Assembly (NCBI GenBank): GCA_029532415.1
Contig: JAQOTA010000053.1
Coordinates: 4,588,001-4,652,000, forward strand
Length of the DNA stretch: 64,000 bases
Direction of reading: 5' to 3'
Source of the DNA: Marasmius tenuissimus
Taxonomy: Eukaryota; Basidiomycota; Agaricomycetes; Agaricales; Marasmiaceae
Shown here: one piece after another, positions 24,001 through 34,300 of the stretch
How positions within the stretch are numbered: position 1 is the stretch's first letter
Layout: every line of letters starts with the position of its first letter
Position numbers and translations under genes: made by a program
Notes under the pieces: model-generated
Database searches by the model: none
The model's input: the letters and a program-made list of their open reading frames with translations, nothing else
Told to the model about the DNA's origin: nothing

Positions 24001-24906
24001 TTATGCAGTCGCAGTCGACCCGGTATACGCATGAATAGTCTGGTCTGCGCATCCTTCCGGAGTCTGGTACCCATACGCTCCCAAGTTCACGTACAAATCT
24101 CTATTACCAGCGGCGTCGGGGCAAACAAGCCATGCCTACAAGGGACCGAACAATGGTCAGATTATAAACGAAGATCGTAGAAAACCTACGAGAGCTCACA
24201 TTAATCTGAGGCCTAGTGATGGTTGGGCTACTCCATTCAAGCGTGTCCCCGCTCCAGACAAACGTGCCAGATGTAGCCTGGGATGCCGACCAAGTCACCT
24301 TCAGCTTCTTGGCGGTGGTATCGGTCAGTGGTTCTACGACTGCGTATAGACTCTTTCCATCAGCGCTTTGGACGAGTTGGCCATTGGTAATCTGGAACTG
24401 CGCTGCATTGGAGGGGTCGCCAAGAACCGCATCCGAGACTGTACCCAAGACTTCGGATTGAAGGTATTTGTGGAAGTTGGGGTCGACCTACAACGGAAGA
24501 TAAGCTCAGTCATTGTCGCAAATATCGTAGGAGGTTAAGACTCACAACGGCACGAATCCAAGACATCCCCGCGCCGAGAGTGGCAGTTCCACTGGTCGCG
24601 GTGGTGGTTGGAGTTCCACCCCCACCTCCTCCACCAGTGGTGGTACCACCCCCAGAGCCACCTCCGTTACCACCAGGTAAGCACTGAGAATAGTATGGGT
24701 TGCTGACTGTGCATGTCCACCCCGACGGACATGTTGTAGCTCCAGTCCAGCCAATTCCACCACACTAGGAAACCATTTCGAGTCAACAGGCAGTCGACCA
24801 TTTATGACTAGAAATAACTCACCTGCCCGTACTGAGGAGCAGTCTGAGCAGAGACTGTACCCGCGAGGATCAACAGAGACCCAGCAAATGAAAGGCAGTG
24901 GAACAT
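24001..24906 (-). CDS. Secreted CBM1 protein with uncharacterised C-terminal domain
   Basis: Exons 24906-24823, 24764-24546, 24487-24200 and 24135-24001 encode 241 residues. A signal peptide ([20 protein letters not shown]) and an N-terminal CBM1 come first. The CBM1 reads [32 protein letters not shown], with the four canonical cysteines and aromatic face. A Gly/Ser/Thr linker rich in GGG and TPTTT follows. The remaining about 140 residues ([20 protein letters not shown] ... [20 protein letters not shown] ... [19 protein letters not shown]) match no enzyme family I can name. CBM1 implies binding to crystalline cellulose, so the second domain probably acts on or binds cell-wall material. It neighbours and faces the same way as the two CBM1-GH43 genes and shares their promoter box. 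All introns are phase 0. Confidence 0.85.
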
Positions 24907-24940
24907 AGTGTTTCGCGATTGTCAGTTCATCTGGAGGTGA

Positions 24941-24947
24941 TTTTATA
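24941..24947 (-). promoter_or_regulatory. TATA box (TATAAAA)
   Basis: Lies about 35-41 nt upstream of the CBM1 gene start at 24906, a close-set arrangement repeated in both CBM1-GH43 genes. Confidence 0.5.
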
Positions 24948-24961
24948 AGTGTAATGCCAGT

Positions 24962-24984
24962 CCGAGCAAACGCCTCTTTCTCGG
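24962..24984 (-). promoter_or_regulatory. Shared CCG-N17-CGG promoter box, copy 1
   Basis: A 23-nt box about 56-78 nt upstream of the ATG. On the minus strand it starts CCGAGAAAGAGGC and ends TTTGCTCGG. The same box with identical 17-nt spacing and the GAGGC core stands before both CBM1-GH43 genes. Paired, outward-pointing CGG triplets are the known target form of some Zn(II)2Cys6 activators; that such a factor acts here is inference. Confidence 0.55.
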
Positions 24985-25480
24985 CAGTACGATGATGAGC
25001 TTCGGGACGGGACATTATCGGTGGATAGAACTGTGATGAATTGAGTGTCTTGTTGATCCCCTCACGTTTTCGATATATTCGAGCGGAGCTATTTTTATTC
25101 TGTCGAAAACGCAACGAGCGGACACTTCCGAGAATAAAGCACGGGAGCCAAGGATCATGAGAGCCCAACTCATTGGGAGATTGCCCCACGCGTAGTGATT
25201 ACACGCAGGCTGCGCTCTTGCGACACCTAGCGCTTGAAGCTGAACCACGAATCTCTGAGCTTGCGACCTCCGAGCGCAGGCTGCCTATGGCATGCAATGA
25301 TAGCACTTAGTATTGGGCGTTGAAGGCGTCTTCTCGGAGCGGACTTTGTAGTTTCGTACGACCATAGTACATCAAGACCACGGGGTACCAGAAAAAATTC
25401 AATGAAAGTAGCATTGCAGTGACAAATACACAGGCAGAGATCAGCGAGAAGTACGATCAGGTGCAACTTTCGGACGCGAT

Positions 25481-26843
25481 TCAGGGCCACTTGGATTGTA
25501 TCGCGTTGTATTGCGCCTGGGTGACGGGTTTCACGACTCCGTGTTTCACCAGGGCGGGGAGACCAGAAGCAGTGGTCCAACTACGAATGAAGCCAAGGTT
25601 AGCATGGAACCGTTACGAACTGAGTCTATTAGTCGTGCCTACCTTCCACTAGTGATGTTGTTGGTCTGGTAAGCGATATAGCCCTATCAAGGAGCATCAG
25701 CCAATTGCATTCAAGCGTCATGCAGGAGCGAGCTTTACCTTCGCATTATTGTAATCGTCCACGAAGAGATGGACTGTATTGGAGTTTTGGTTGTCCTGGA
25801 ATACGAGGGGACCCTCCGTTCCCGTGTTGGTGATATACCCGCTGCCAACACGGGTCCACGTTCCAAAGAGACCGTTGTTGGAGATTTCCTCGGGGATACG
25901 AGATACGGTCTCATCTTTATAGAAGCGAGCAAATTTGTTGCCTCCCAGAGGAAGGATGGTCAAGTCGATGACAGGGATGCTGCCGCCGATATATACTTGT
26001 GGGGTCGTGAAGGTGCGGAAATCATTCGTGTATGCGTACCAGATCTGGTCCTGGCTCGCTGTTCCCGAGTGCTGGAAAGTTAATGAGCTCATTGACGACA
26101 AATGGGACAGTGAGAAGGTATTTACCGTTGTGTCGCTAGCAGCATAGGTCCTTGATGCCCAGTGGACAAAGAAGGCACCACGATCCGGATCCCAGACCGA
26201 TTCCGGAGCCCACGCCATGCCAGCGGTAAGTCCTATCACTTCAACGAGTCTGTAGTTGCCCCAATTCACCAGATCTGTACTCTCCCAGATGTGTAGACTC
26301 CTAGATCCTCGTCTAGTAGCCTGATTCCAATCGCTGTTAATGGCAACAATGTCGAGATCCGTTCCAATTATGAAGTGTTTCGAGTCATCTGGAGCTGAGA
26401 CGAGATGTGGATCACGAACAGCTTTTGTACCGAGCGTCGGGACGAGAATAGCTCTATCACCATTCAGCGTTTTGTAGGACAGGGGGTTGTTGCCGTTGGA
26501 GAGATGAGCGAAGATGGCTGGCTGGCGATCGTAGAAGTGCACGAAGAAGTAGCCAGTCTTAGTAGCGAGGCCTGGAGTAGCAGGCTCAGTACCACCAGAT
26601 CCTCCGTTGCCGCCAGGTATGCACTGGGAGTAGTATGGATTACTGACTGTGCATGTAGAGCCAGATGCACAAGTCGTGGGTCCAGTCCACCCTAATCCAC
26701 CACACTGATAGTAGCATCTCAATGAGAATTCAATGAGCACCGAGAGATGTAAGACTTACCTGTCCCCATTCAGCTGCGACCTGAGCAGACGCAAGGCCCG
26801 CGAGGAGAAACGATGTCCCAACAACCAACAAGCGTCGAATCAT
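25481..26843 (-). CDS. Secreted CBM1-GH43-like glycosidase, copy 1
   Basis: Exons 26843-26760, 26704-26126, 26071-25739, 25683-25643 and 25580-25481 encode 378 residues. Signal peptide [23 protein letters not shown]1 [31 protein letters not shown]; linker [13 protein letters not shown]. The family-43 propeller follows: [32 protein letters not shown] (base Asp), [23 protein letters not shown] (Asp), [11 protein letters not shown] (acid Glu). It ends [20 protein letters not shown]. An extracellular arabinosidase-like enzyme aimed at cellulose-associated polysaccharide is the likely role. Every exon has exactly the length of the matching exon in copy 2, showing a recent tandem duplication. Compared with copy 2 the VWAPE motif reads AWAPE and IYQE reads IPEE; catalytic candidates are kept. 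Confidence 0.88.
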
Positions 26844-26876
26844 GGTGCGTGAGTTCTTCACGGTGCCCCGAAGACT

Positions 26877-26886
26877 ACTTATATCA
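26877..26886 (-). promoter_or_regulatory. TATA box candidate (GATATAAGTA)
   Basis: Lies 34-43 nt upstream of the start at 26843, at the same distance as in the sister gene. Confidence 0.4.
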
Positions 26887-26903
26887 CGAAGGCTCGAATC
26901 ATT

Positions 26904-26926
26904 CCGAGCATTTGCCTCTTCTTCGG
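26904..26926 (-). promoter_or_regulatory. Shared CCG-N17-CGG promoter box, copy 2
   Basis: On the minus strand it starts CCGAAGAAGAGGC and ends AAATGCTCGG, 61-83 nt upstream of the ATG at 26843. Spacing and core are identical to the boxes of the other two CBM1 genes. Confidence 0.55.
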
Positions 26927-27502
26927 GAACGCGATGGTCGGGTGGTGAGCAGGTGAACGCTGTGGATGTCCACAGTCATGTCAAAGCACATGCATGACAG
27001 AAAATTGTCGGTCCGGCCCCTTACGGTGGGAGGACGATGAACAGAGCCCTGTGAGATTTGTCAGTCACAGTGAGCATGTCACCCAAGATACAAATTCTTG
27101 CTCGAAGCCGACGGGACGAGAGTGTTGAGAAAGGGAGCACGAGCAACGTAGAAGAGACTGTGTCAGAGAAAAGACACAAGAGAGTCCGCCCCGGCTACGA
27201 CGTTCCGGATACCGGGCACATGGCCATCACACTTGTTTCTGGCTCCATCGGGGACTCTGTCGAAGCTGCCTGCGGCCAGCCGGGAAGGAAAGCGGGTCTG
27301 AGGAGAAAAAGGTGGTTCGCTATTTCAGGTCATCTCCATCTCAACTCATTAAAGCTCTTTGGCTCAAAGCTCGCCCCATGGCATTCATACACCTCACTCC
27401 CTGGCCGGAATAGGAGAGCAGACTTTGTGGTTATTTTCTGCTCACGGTTTATTCGTGTAATACAAGAAACTAAAAGTACTTTCGAGCAGTTTGGGAAGTG
27501 CT

Positions 27503-28855
27503 TCAAGGCCACTTCGATTGAATCGCGTTGTACTGCGCCTGGGTAACGGGCTTCACGACTCCGTGTTTCAGTAATGCGGGGAGACCAGAATCTTGGGTCC
27601 AGCTACGAACGACGACCAAGTCAGCACAATCCCATGACCGGATAAAACGCTTGTACCCACCTTCCACTCGTGATGCTGCTGGTATGGAAAGGAACGTATT
27701 GCTTTTCATGGAGTCAGCTAAAGGGGTTGATATAGTCTCTGGAAGGATGCTTACTTTCTGCGTAGTGTAGGCGTCCAGGAAGAGACGAATCGTACTGGGA
27801 GTTTGATTGTCCTGAAATGCGAGGGGACCCTCCGTGACTGTATTGGTGACATATCCACTCCCAATACGCGTCCATGTTCCGAAAAGACCGTTGTTGGAGT
27901 TTTCTTGGTAGATTTTGTTCACGTTCTCATCCTTAATAAAGCGAGCGTACGAACTTCCTCCAAGAGGAAGAATGGTAAGATCGATAACGGGGACATTCGC
28001 GTTGATGTAGATCTGTGCGGTCGTAAAGGTTCGGAAGTCGTTCGTGTACGCGTACCAGATTTGGTCCCTGCTCGCCGTTCCTGTGTGCTGGAGAAGAGGT
28101 GAGTTCCTCAACGACCAAGGAGATAACGGATGGCCACTGACCCCTGTATCGCTAGCAGCATAGGTTCTCGATGCCCAATGAACCAAGTAGGCGCCACGGT
28201 CTGGATCCCAGACTGCCTCAGGAGCCCACACCATGCCAGCGGTGGCTCCCATCACGTTCACAAGTCTGTAGTTGCTCCAATTAACTAGATCTGTGCTCTC
28301 CCAAATGTGTATAGCTCTGGAGCCTTGTCTGGTAGCCCTATCCCAATCGTTATTGATAGCGACAATATCGAGATCCGTTCCAATGATGAAGTGCCTTGAG
28401 TCATCCGGAGCTGAGACGAGATGTGGATCACGAACACCTTTCGTGCCGGAGGTAGGAACGAGGATGGCCCTGTCGCCGTTCAATGTCTTGTAGGACAAGG
28501 GGTTGTTGCCGTTGGAGAGGTGAGCGAAGATGGCCGGTTGACGATCGTAGAAATGGACGAAGAAGTAGCCGGTCTTGGCAGCGACACCAGGAGTAGTAGG
28601 CTGAGTTCCACCGGATCCTCCGTTGCCGCCGGGTATGCACTGTGAGTAGTATGGGTTGCTGACTGTGCACGTCGAACCTGATGCACAAGTCGTGGGCCCA
28701 GTCCACCCTATTCCACCACACTAATCACATTTTGATGAGGATTGCATGAGTGTCGAGAATTTGAGACTTACCTGACCCCATTCAGCTGCGACCTGACCGG
28801 ACGCAAGACCGGCGAGGAGAAATGATGTACCAGCAACCAACAAGCGTCGAATCAT
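27503..28855 (-). CDS. Secreted CBM1-GH43-like glycosidase, copy 2
   Basis: Exons 28855-28772, 28720-28142, 28087-27755, 27701-27661 and 27602-27503 encode 378 residues. It begins [20 protein letters not shown], then CBM1 ([24 protein letters not shown]), linker [13 protein letters not shown] and the GH43 propeller: [47 protein letters not shown]. The intron before HTGTAS is a multiple of three without a stop, so it reads through as one long open frame; the GTCAGT donor and the paralogs show it is spliced. The short exon reads [13 protein letters not shown] where the sisters have GYIAYQ and GYIPYQ. Extracellular, probably acting on arabinose-containing wall polymers; substrate unproven. Confidence 0.88.
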
Positions 28856-28890
28856 GGTGCGTGAGTCCTTTCCAGTGCTCCAATGAATTC

Positions 28891-28900
28891 CTTATATTAT
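28891..28900 (-). promoter_or_regulatory. TATA box candidate (ATAATATAAG)
   Basis: Lies 36-45 nt upstream of the start at 28855; the position is conserved with copy 1. Confidence 0.4.
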
Positions 28901-28916
28901 GGCGATTCGAACGAGC

Positions 28917-28939
28917 CCGAACATTTGCCTCTTTCTCGG
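28917..28939 (-). promoter_or_regulatory. Shared CCG-N17-CGG promoter box, copy 3
   Basis: On the minus strand it starts CCGAGAAAGAGGC and ends AAATGTTCGG, 62-84 nt upstream of the ATG at 28855. The flanking GTTCC is also present in copy 2, but sequence between box and ATG has diverged more than the box. Confidence 0.55.
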
Positions 28940-29346
28940 GAACGCAATGACCTTGCTGACAGGTGACGGTCCGCGCATACCTACAGTCAGTATCAGTATG
29001 TCAAAGCTATGAGTATATCAATACGACAGTGATCAAGAGTCGTCGGTCCGACCCATTCCGGTGAGAGGTCACATTCGCGAAATAAACTTGCTCTCGTGCA
29101 TCTGACAATCCTAGCATATGTCTCCTCCCAGACCGCGCTCATGCCGGGCGAACGTCGGGGTCGTGATCAGGTGCAACCTACGCCAGTAATTGAGCAGCCT
29201 CTATTGAGCCGTTTCAGGATTTGAATCAACCTAGAGACTCGTGCATCTTCTCCCGTGAAGGAAGCCCAGTGCGGAGGAGTCTGAAAAAGGTCCGAATGAA
29301 TGTCCGTTGCAAGTTGACTAAGTTACACTGAATATGCGGGTCGCGG

Positions 29347-30150
29347 CTATGTCTCTTTTGCCTCCTTCTCTACCGTTTGATAGTCGCTGGACTGGTCGTC
29401 GACCATCATGGTGGATTTCGGGGAATCCGAACCGCTAGGACCGTTATGCAGGAATCCAAGAAGCCCATTCCATGATTGCGTTGCACGGTTCGAGGTTTCC
29501 GCAAGCCAGACATTGACACCACCCAGTCCGTACCGGCTAACGAGCTTGAAGAGGCGTGCGAGGAGGTGCACCATCAGCAGCAACCCGGTAATGAATAGGG
29601 CTATGCATATGTTGATGAACAATGTTAACAGGAGTACGGAACCTGGAGTTTGCTCGCAGACGTCAAAGACATGTGAAGGCTTCAGGACTCCAACTACTCA
29701 CCTAGCACCAGCACCAATCCTATAGATATACCCAGCACCAAACCCACAGCGATTGACACAAGCCCACCGACAGAAAACAGTACGACGCCGCTTCAAAAGG
29801 TCCAGTCACCCACAAATCCACTATAATATCGAGCCACTCACAGAAAAATGAGAATCGGTAATAAGCTCAGAGCTACAAATGAAAGAAGAAAGAGCTGAAG
29901 CGAGGTTGAGAGGGGCTGATGAGGCAGTTTGAACCATAAAAAGTCGTACCGATGATACCGGAAACTGATCAAGATGGGTCTTGGATGCCTTGAGGGCTGG
30001 TCGAGCATACTCAGACTCAAATCTACCATGCCTCAGATGAGTTTCGATACAGAAGACACTGCTGCCCACATACCTATTAATGTATCCTTGAACGGAGGTT
30101 ACGCTTCGGTCAAAGTAAGAGGCGAGTTCGTCTAGTTCTGTCGAGCCCAT
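29347..30150 (-). CDS. Small hairpin membrane protein, promethin/oleosin-like
   Basis: Exons 30150-30074, 30022-29959, 29915-29842, 29790-29702 and 29642-29347 encode 199 residues. A polar N-terminus (MGSTELDELASYFDRSVTSV) precedes a block of about 95 hydrophobic residues: LFLLSFVALSLLPILIFLG, VVLFSVGGLVSIAVGLVLG, ISIGLVLVLGSVLLLTLFI and CIALFITGLLLMVHLLARL. A hydrophilic tail ends DYQTVEKEAKET. A long Gly-containing hydrophobic belt flanked by soluble ends is the layout of promethin/LDAF1-type or oleosin-like lipid-droplet proteins. That assignment rests on layout, not on a motif, so a generic ER membrane protein is the alternative. Introns are 43-59 nt; the 43-nt one (29916-29958) is at the lower size limit. 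Confidence 0.65.
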
Positions 30151-30628
30151 TTGTGCGAGTTAGGCAAGACTGTTGAGAAACTGGAGGACAATTGCTGGTT
30201 GAGAATGACTCTGAGGTCGTGGTTGTTGACAACGTGGTGGGCGCGTGAGGTGTTGTTTACGCGACTGCATCAGACTCAGAGCACGCGTCAGCGATTCCCA
30301 CGTTTCTCGGCTTCACCTGGGCCACCCACCACCCACAAATCGACCTGATACTGTGTATTACCATGTAAGTTGACACCCAATCTCAGTATGTCGAGGATAA
30401 TCTTCATGGAGAACGGACTCTGAATTGGATGCAGCGACAGCAAGGCGTCAACATCACCGGATGATCAGACCAGGACCGAATCAACAAGTCACAAAAGCCC
30501 TTGAGGCTAATCCCTACTCTTTCATGTTATGCAGAGCTCATGGGTAATATCCAAGCCGCTGGGATATAAAAACTCAAGCTCGTCTGGACTAAACTCTTTA
30601 TATACCCTCCACAGCACGGGGGTCCAAA

Positions 30629-31330
30629 ATGACTTTCACTGATAGTCTATACTCCCGATACGAGCTCGGGAATCGCCACCTTCCAGTACTTGTCGCTGTG
30701 GTCGTTACGAGCACCTTGGCTCTCTAGCGTCGCGCTTGCGAGCTCATGAGTATGACTACTCACGACATTCTGGGCCTGAGGAGCCCAGAATTCCTTTCAT
30801 TTGAGGTTTTCATTCGACTCGACCTGACTTAGACTCGAGCCAGATCGCCCCGCCAGAGTTTTGAAGACGGTCGTTCAAAAGCTCGGTGAAGGGGTAGGGC
30901 CCCCACACCGTGCGTTGCTGCTGGGTTCGAGTCTAGACCTGACTTGGATTACTTACCGGAAGTCATACACCAGACCATTTGAAGAGCTCTACCGCGCACA
31001 AGCTGGGGAGGCAAGCTGAAATTAAACACGGCTCGACGCGGTCACTGACCACATTCCCAGATGGATCTTAAATAGTTCTCTCATTTTGTCATTTAGAAGC
31101 ATCGTGCCATTCAAAGCGACATTCGGGATACTATCTTTTCTTCACTCATTCACCTCTCTTTTGTGCTCAACAAATTCTCACTATCTATTGTCCACTTCTC
31201 AGTTATAGGAAGACATTCTCCTTATATCTGACCCCAAATCTACTCCACACATTCTTCAAAGCTACCGATGGGAATTCACTGCCGAACAGCGCGGCCAGGG
31301 AGCGGCCCCAGTCTTGTCTACTGTACTGGA
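30629..31330 (+). pseudogene. Decayed cytochrome P450, related to the array at 45-64 kb
   Basis: The 5' part of a P450 gene, on the opposite strand to its relatives. Exon 1 (30629-30800) reads from an ATG through LPVLVAVVVTSTLAL, then an in-frame TAG where the intact paralog has Tyr, then RRA and DILGLRSPEFL (paralog DILGPKSPGFL). The exon-1 donor GT is lost. Exon 2 (about 30975-31010) reads PFEELYRAQAGE against NFGEFVRAQAGE; its donor is GC where the paralog has GT. Exon 3 (from 31061) begins MDLK then a TAG and a frameshift (paralog MDFKWFSEFG). Exon 4 (31209-31320) reads EDILLISDPKSTPHILQSYR then WEFTAEQR. No homology is visible after about 31330, so the heme domain is missing. A TATA-like stretch remains at about 30566. 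Confidence 0.8.
30767..30791. repeat. 9-bp inverted repeat inside the P450 pseudogene
   Basis: ATTCTGGGC and GCCCAGAAT arms with a 7-nt loop. It coincides with the DILGLRSPEF codons, so it is probably an accident of coding sequence. Confidence 0.3.
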
Positions 31331-34300
31331 ATGAATGCAGACAACCGGTAATGGGTAATGGTCCCCTCAAAAGTTGCTAGTTCACGGGGGTGTAATGGTG
31401 AAATGAGACTCTGGTTGTAACAAAAATACCATGACATCGGTGATGGTCAACTTGACCCGCCTCCGGGTTCCCCATATCACCCAATTCTGCAATAAGACCA
31501 TGAACCAGTACATTGTCGGTAGTCTCTAAATCAAAATACATCAGCAGGTACTGCATTGAGAGACGTATGGGCTTGGTATAAGCGCGGTCAGTTGTAAATG
31601 TTGAACGGGTAACGTGTAATGATCGGTCTGGTTGTTAAGAAATACACCGTGAGCGATGTAATGAGAGAGATGAGTTGAGGGAGACGGACACTGAAAGTAA
31701 CCAGCCAAAGGACATTGGTCTTCCCACGCCACAAACGCGTCTGGACCCTGATCTCTGGGCGTCGCGTTCTACAGGCACCAGGTTCACCCAACGCGGAGTA
31801 ATCCACTCGAGGGAATAGTCGGGTTCTGTAGATTGTCAATGATCACAGTGCTTCCAAAAATCTGGAAAGTCGAAACGGCACTCTATCTTAAGTTCTTCCT
31901 GGGTCCCCCGGTGGGGCCACACTGTTCCCCTCCCCTAAACGTCCACCTCAACTAAACTCAAAGGAGCCTATGCAGACTAACACAACTGTATCAGTAAACT
32001 TTGATACTAGAGATAAATCAGACGACGACCAACCGGAGTCCTTCCGACTCGGAGCCTCCACCACATCCCCTTGATCTCCTTCGGTCCCTCCCGCCGTCGA
32101 CGTCCATTTAGATTGGTATCCTGTTAGCTTCCTGATGTCAACATCCCCCTTCCCGCGGCACTCTTGCAATGATCAGCGCTCAGCCCCCAGTACATCTCTC
32201 CTTCCTCCTTGGACGTAACAGAGCATGCAGGGATAACCAGTGACGACGTCTCAGTCCTGAGTACTGAGTCCTGGCCTCTGCCTACTGAGTGAAACCCTGC
32301 TCGGACCTTCTTGAACAACTCAATGCCAATAGCTTGACGAGTTCCGGGTTATCCGAAAAGCGTCCCTACTACGCACTTATGTCCAGTGGGATCGGAATAC
32401 GTGTCAATGATCAATCGAATGTCGCCTGCAGTTAGAAGCTTCGCAAAATCGTATCATCCTTCGATCTCATGGCAGCATGGCGTAGCTGATGACGATAATT
32501 CATGAGCTCAGAGCACACAACTTCTCAAAAACAGTAATAATCCGACGAGTCGTGGCAACTCACAAGATCATATCCCATGGTTCGCCATGTATCCACATGA
32601 AGTCCTCAAACGACACCAGAATTAGAACCAATGAAGACCCTTGATTCGCAAGCTGTTCGATTCCGTCCTCGAGGTTTCGTACTGATAGATGGGTACGACA
32701 AGTTAAGACCGGTTACGGTTTGCACACGACGTAACATCATCAACCAAGGATCAAGAACCCGCCTCTCCCGCCCTCCTTGGCACGATCTCTTCCCACTTCT
32801 CGATCTGGGACTCGGACATAGGCGATATCACGTCCTTTGTGGCCCTTTGTGGCCCTTTGTGGCCCCGAATACTACCAGCGACATCTTGAATCCTCGGGGT
32901 TCGCGACTCCGGTCCAGCACAAGTAAAGTATCATATGAAATTGTACATAGGGTTCCGAGTCTCGAGTTCCCGAGTGTGTCAAAGCGAAGCTACATTCAGA
33001 TTTAGCTGATATCTAATGATAGAATATCACCGACACCGTGATTCCAGGAGCACCCTTCTTTCTTGAGGTCTATATCAAGACATAGGTTGAGAGTCACCCC
33101 GAGTTTCAGGCGATTCTCCATCGTCCCGACATGGGCAATGACTGATAGTATTAATAGTCATGATTGCTCGGTGTCCCGGTTCCTGAATTGTTCGGTCGCA
33201 GATATTCCCGCCGGCTGGACCTGCTGTAACTCCCGTGCCGTGTAGCCCCCGAGTCGGCATGTAGCTCGAGTTGGAGCGTCAGGTTCGTTTGTTCGATCTA
33301 GAGCTGCCTCGAAACCGGTATTCGACGTGTTTGGGGTACGAAAAAAGAAGCCACTAACAACTCGAGCGGTACTTGAGCTTGAGTAGGCCCAGGCGTGCCC
33401 TCCCGTATCCCCATTCTGTTACCGAAATGTGCTGTACTAGTAGCGAGACAGCTGCAGTGTAACGTGTAGTACTAGTAGCTATTTCAGTCAATTGTAATCG
33501 GTATCTTCCGCTGACCACAATCATTGAATGGAAGCCGTCAGGTCAGTTGAGAGACTAAATTAGACGTTCGGTCCCCAGTTGGCAGGTTTTCTCTTGGTGG
33601 CTTGATTTCTTGAACTCCGGTCGGCGGTACTGTATGAACGGTATTGTTCTCGAGCCTTCTCGTCAATGGTCAAGGACCCGAGCTCACTCGACCCCAGACC
33701 CCAGATTCAGATCCACGAAATCGCCAGAAATGCCAAGAAATCAAAAGCCTTAGCCTCTAGCAGTAGATATCCCGTCGCGTCACCAGTCCAGGAAATCAAA
33801 CCTTCATTCCAAACCAAGCAACTTGTAGTTTTCCTCACACGATACTCCATAGATAGTGATAGTAGTGGGGCAAGAGATAGAAGGCCAGCGCTGGCCACTA
33901 ATATGGAGCCTCCTCACCCAACTTACTTACCTCGGGTGCGGGATGTGAAACCGGAAATTGACCGCAACTGTGCTTTATGGGATTACACGAAAGTGACATC
34001 ACATCTGCATCATCGATGCCCCGATTTCTCAGCTCACTTCAGAGGACGAACTCGAGATATCTCGGAATAACTGAGAGATTGACAAGGGTCCATGCATCAC
34101 GTCGGAGAGCGAGCAGGGAAGCAAATAAGCATGTTGATTGAATAAGTTAGATACTTGCGTGCAATCGACTGTGCCGTGTGTGAGTGAGAGTGGGTGAGCT
34201 ACGAATACATACTACTTACAACTGCTAGAGTAAAGCTAGCAAGGGAAATCGGGTAAAGGCAGGATACCGTGCTATATGTCAACGACGAAAGAACCAAAAC

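Noticed and set aside
24542..25189. 215-codon minus-strand frame running through the CBM1 gene promoter
   Set aside because: It reads through the promoter box, TATA and signal-peptide exon in another frame; the CBM1 model explains the sequence.
27058..27546. 162-codon plus-strand frame between the GH43 copies
   Set aside because: No domain. It spans duplicated flanking DNA and the end of the downstream GH43 gene on the other strand.
30767..30791. Hairpin as a possible terminator or element end
   Set aside because: The arms fall within codons conserved with the intact P450 paralog, so the symmetry is coincidental.
33666..34070. 134-codon plus-strand frame
   Set aside because: No recognisable motif, no neighbouring splice sites that extend it, and low-quality codon pattern; kept as non-coding.
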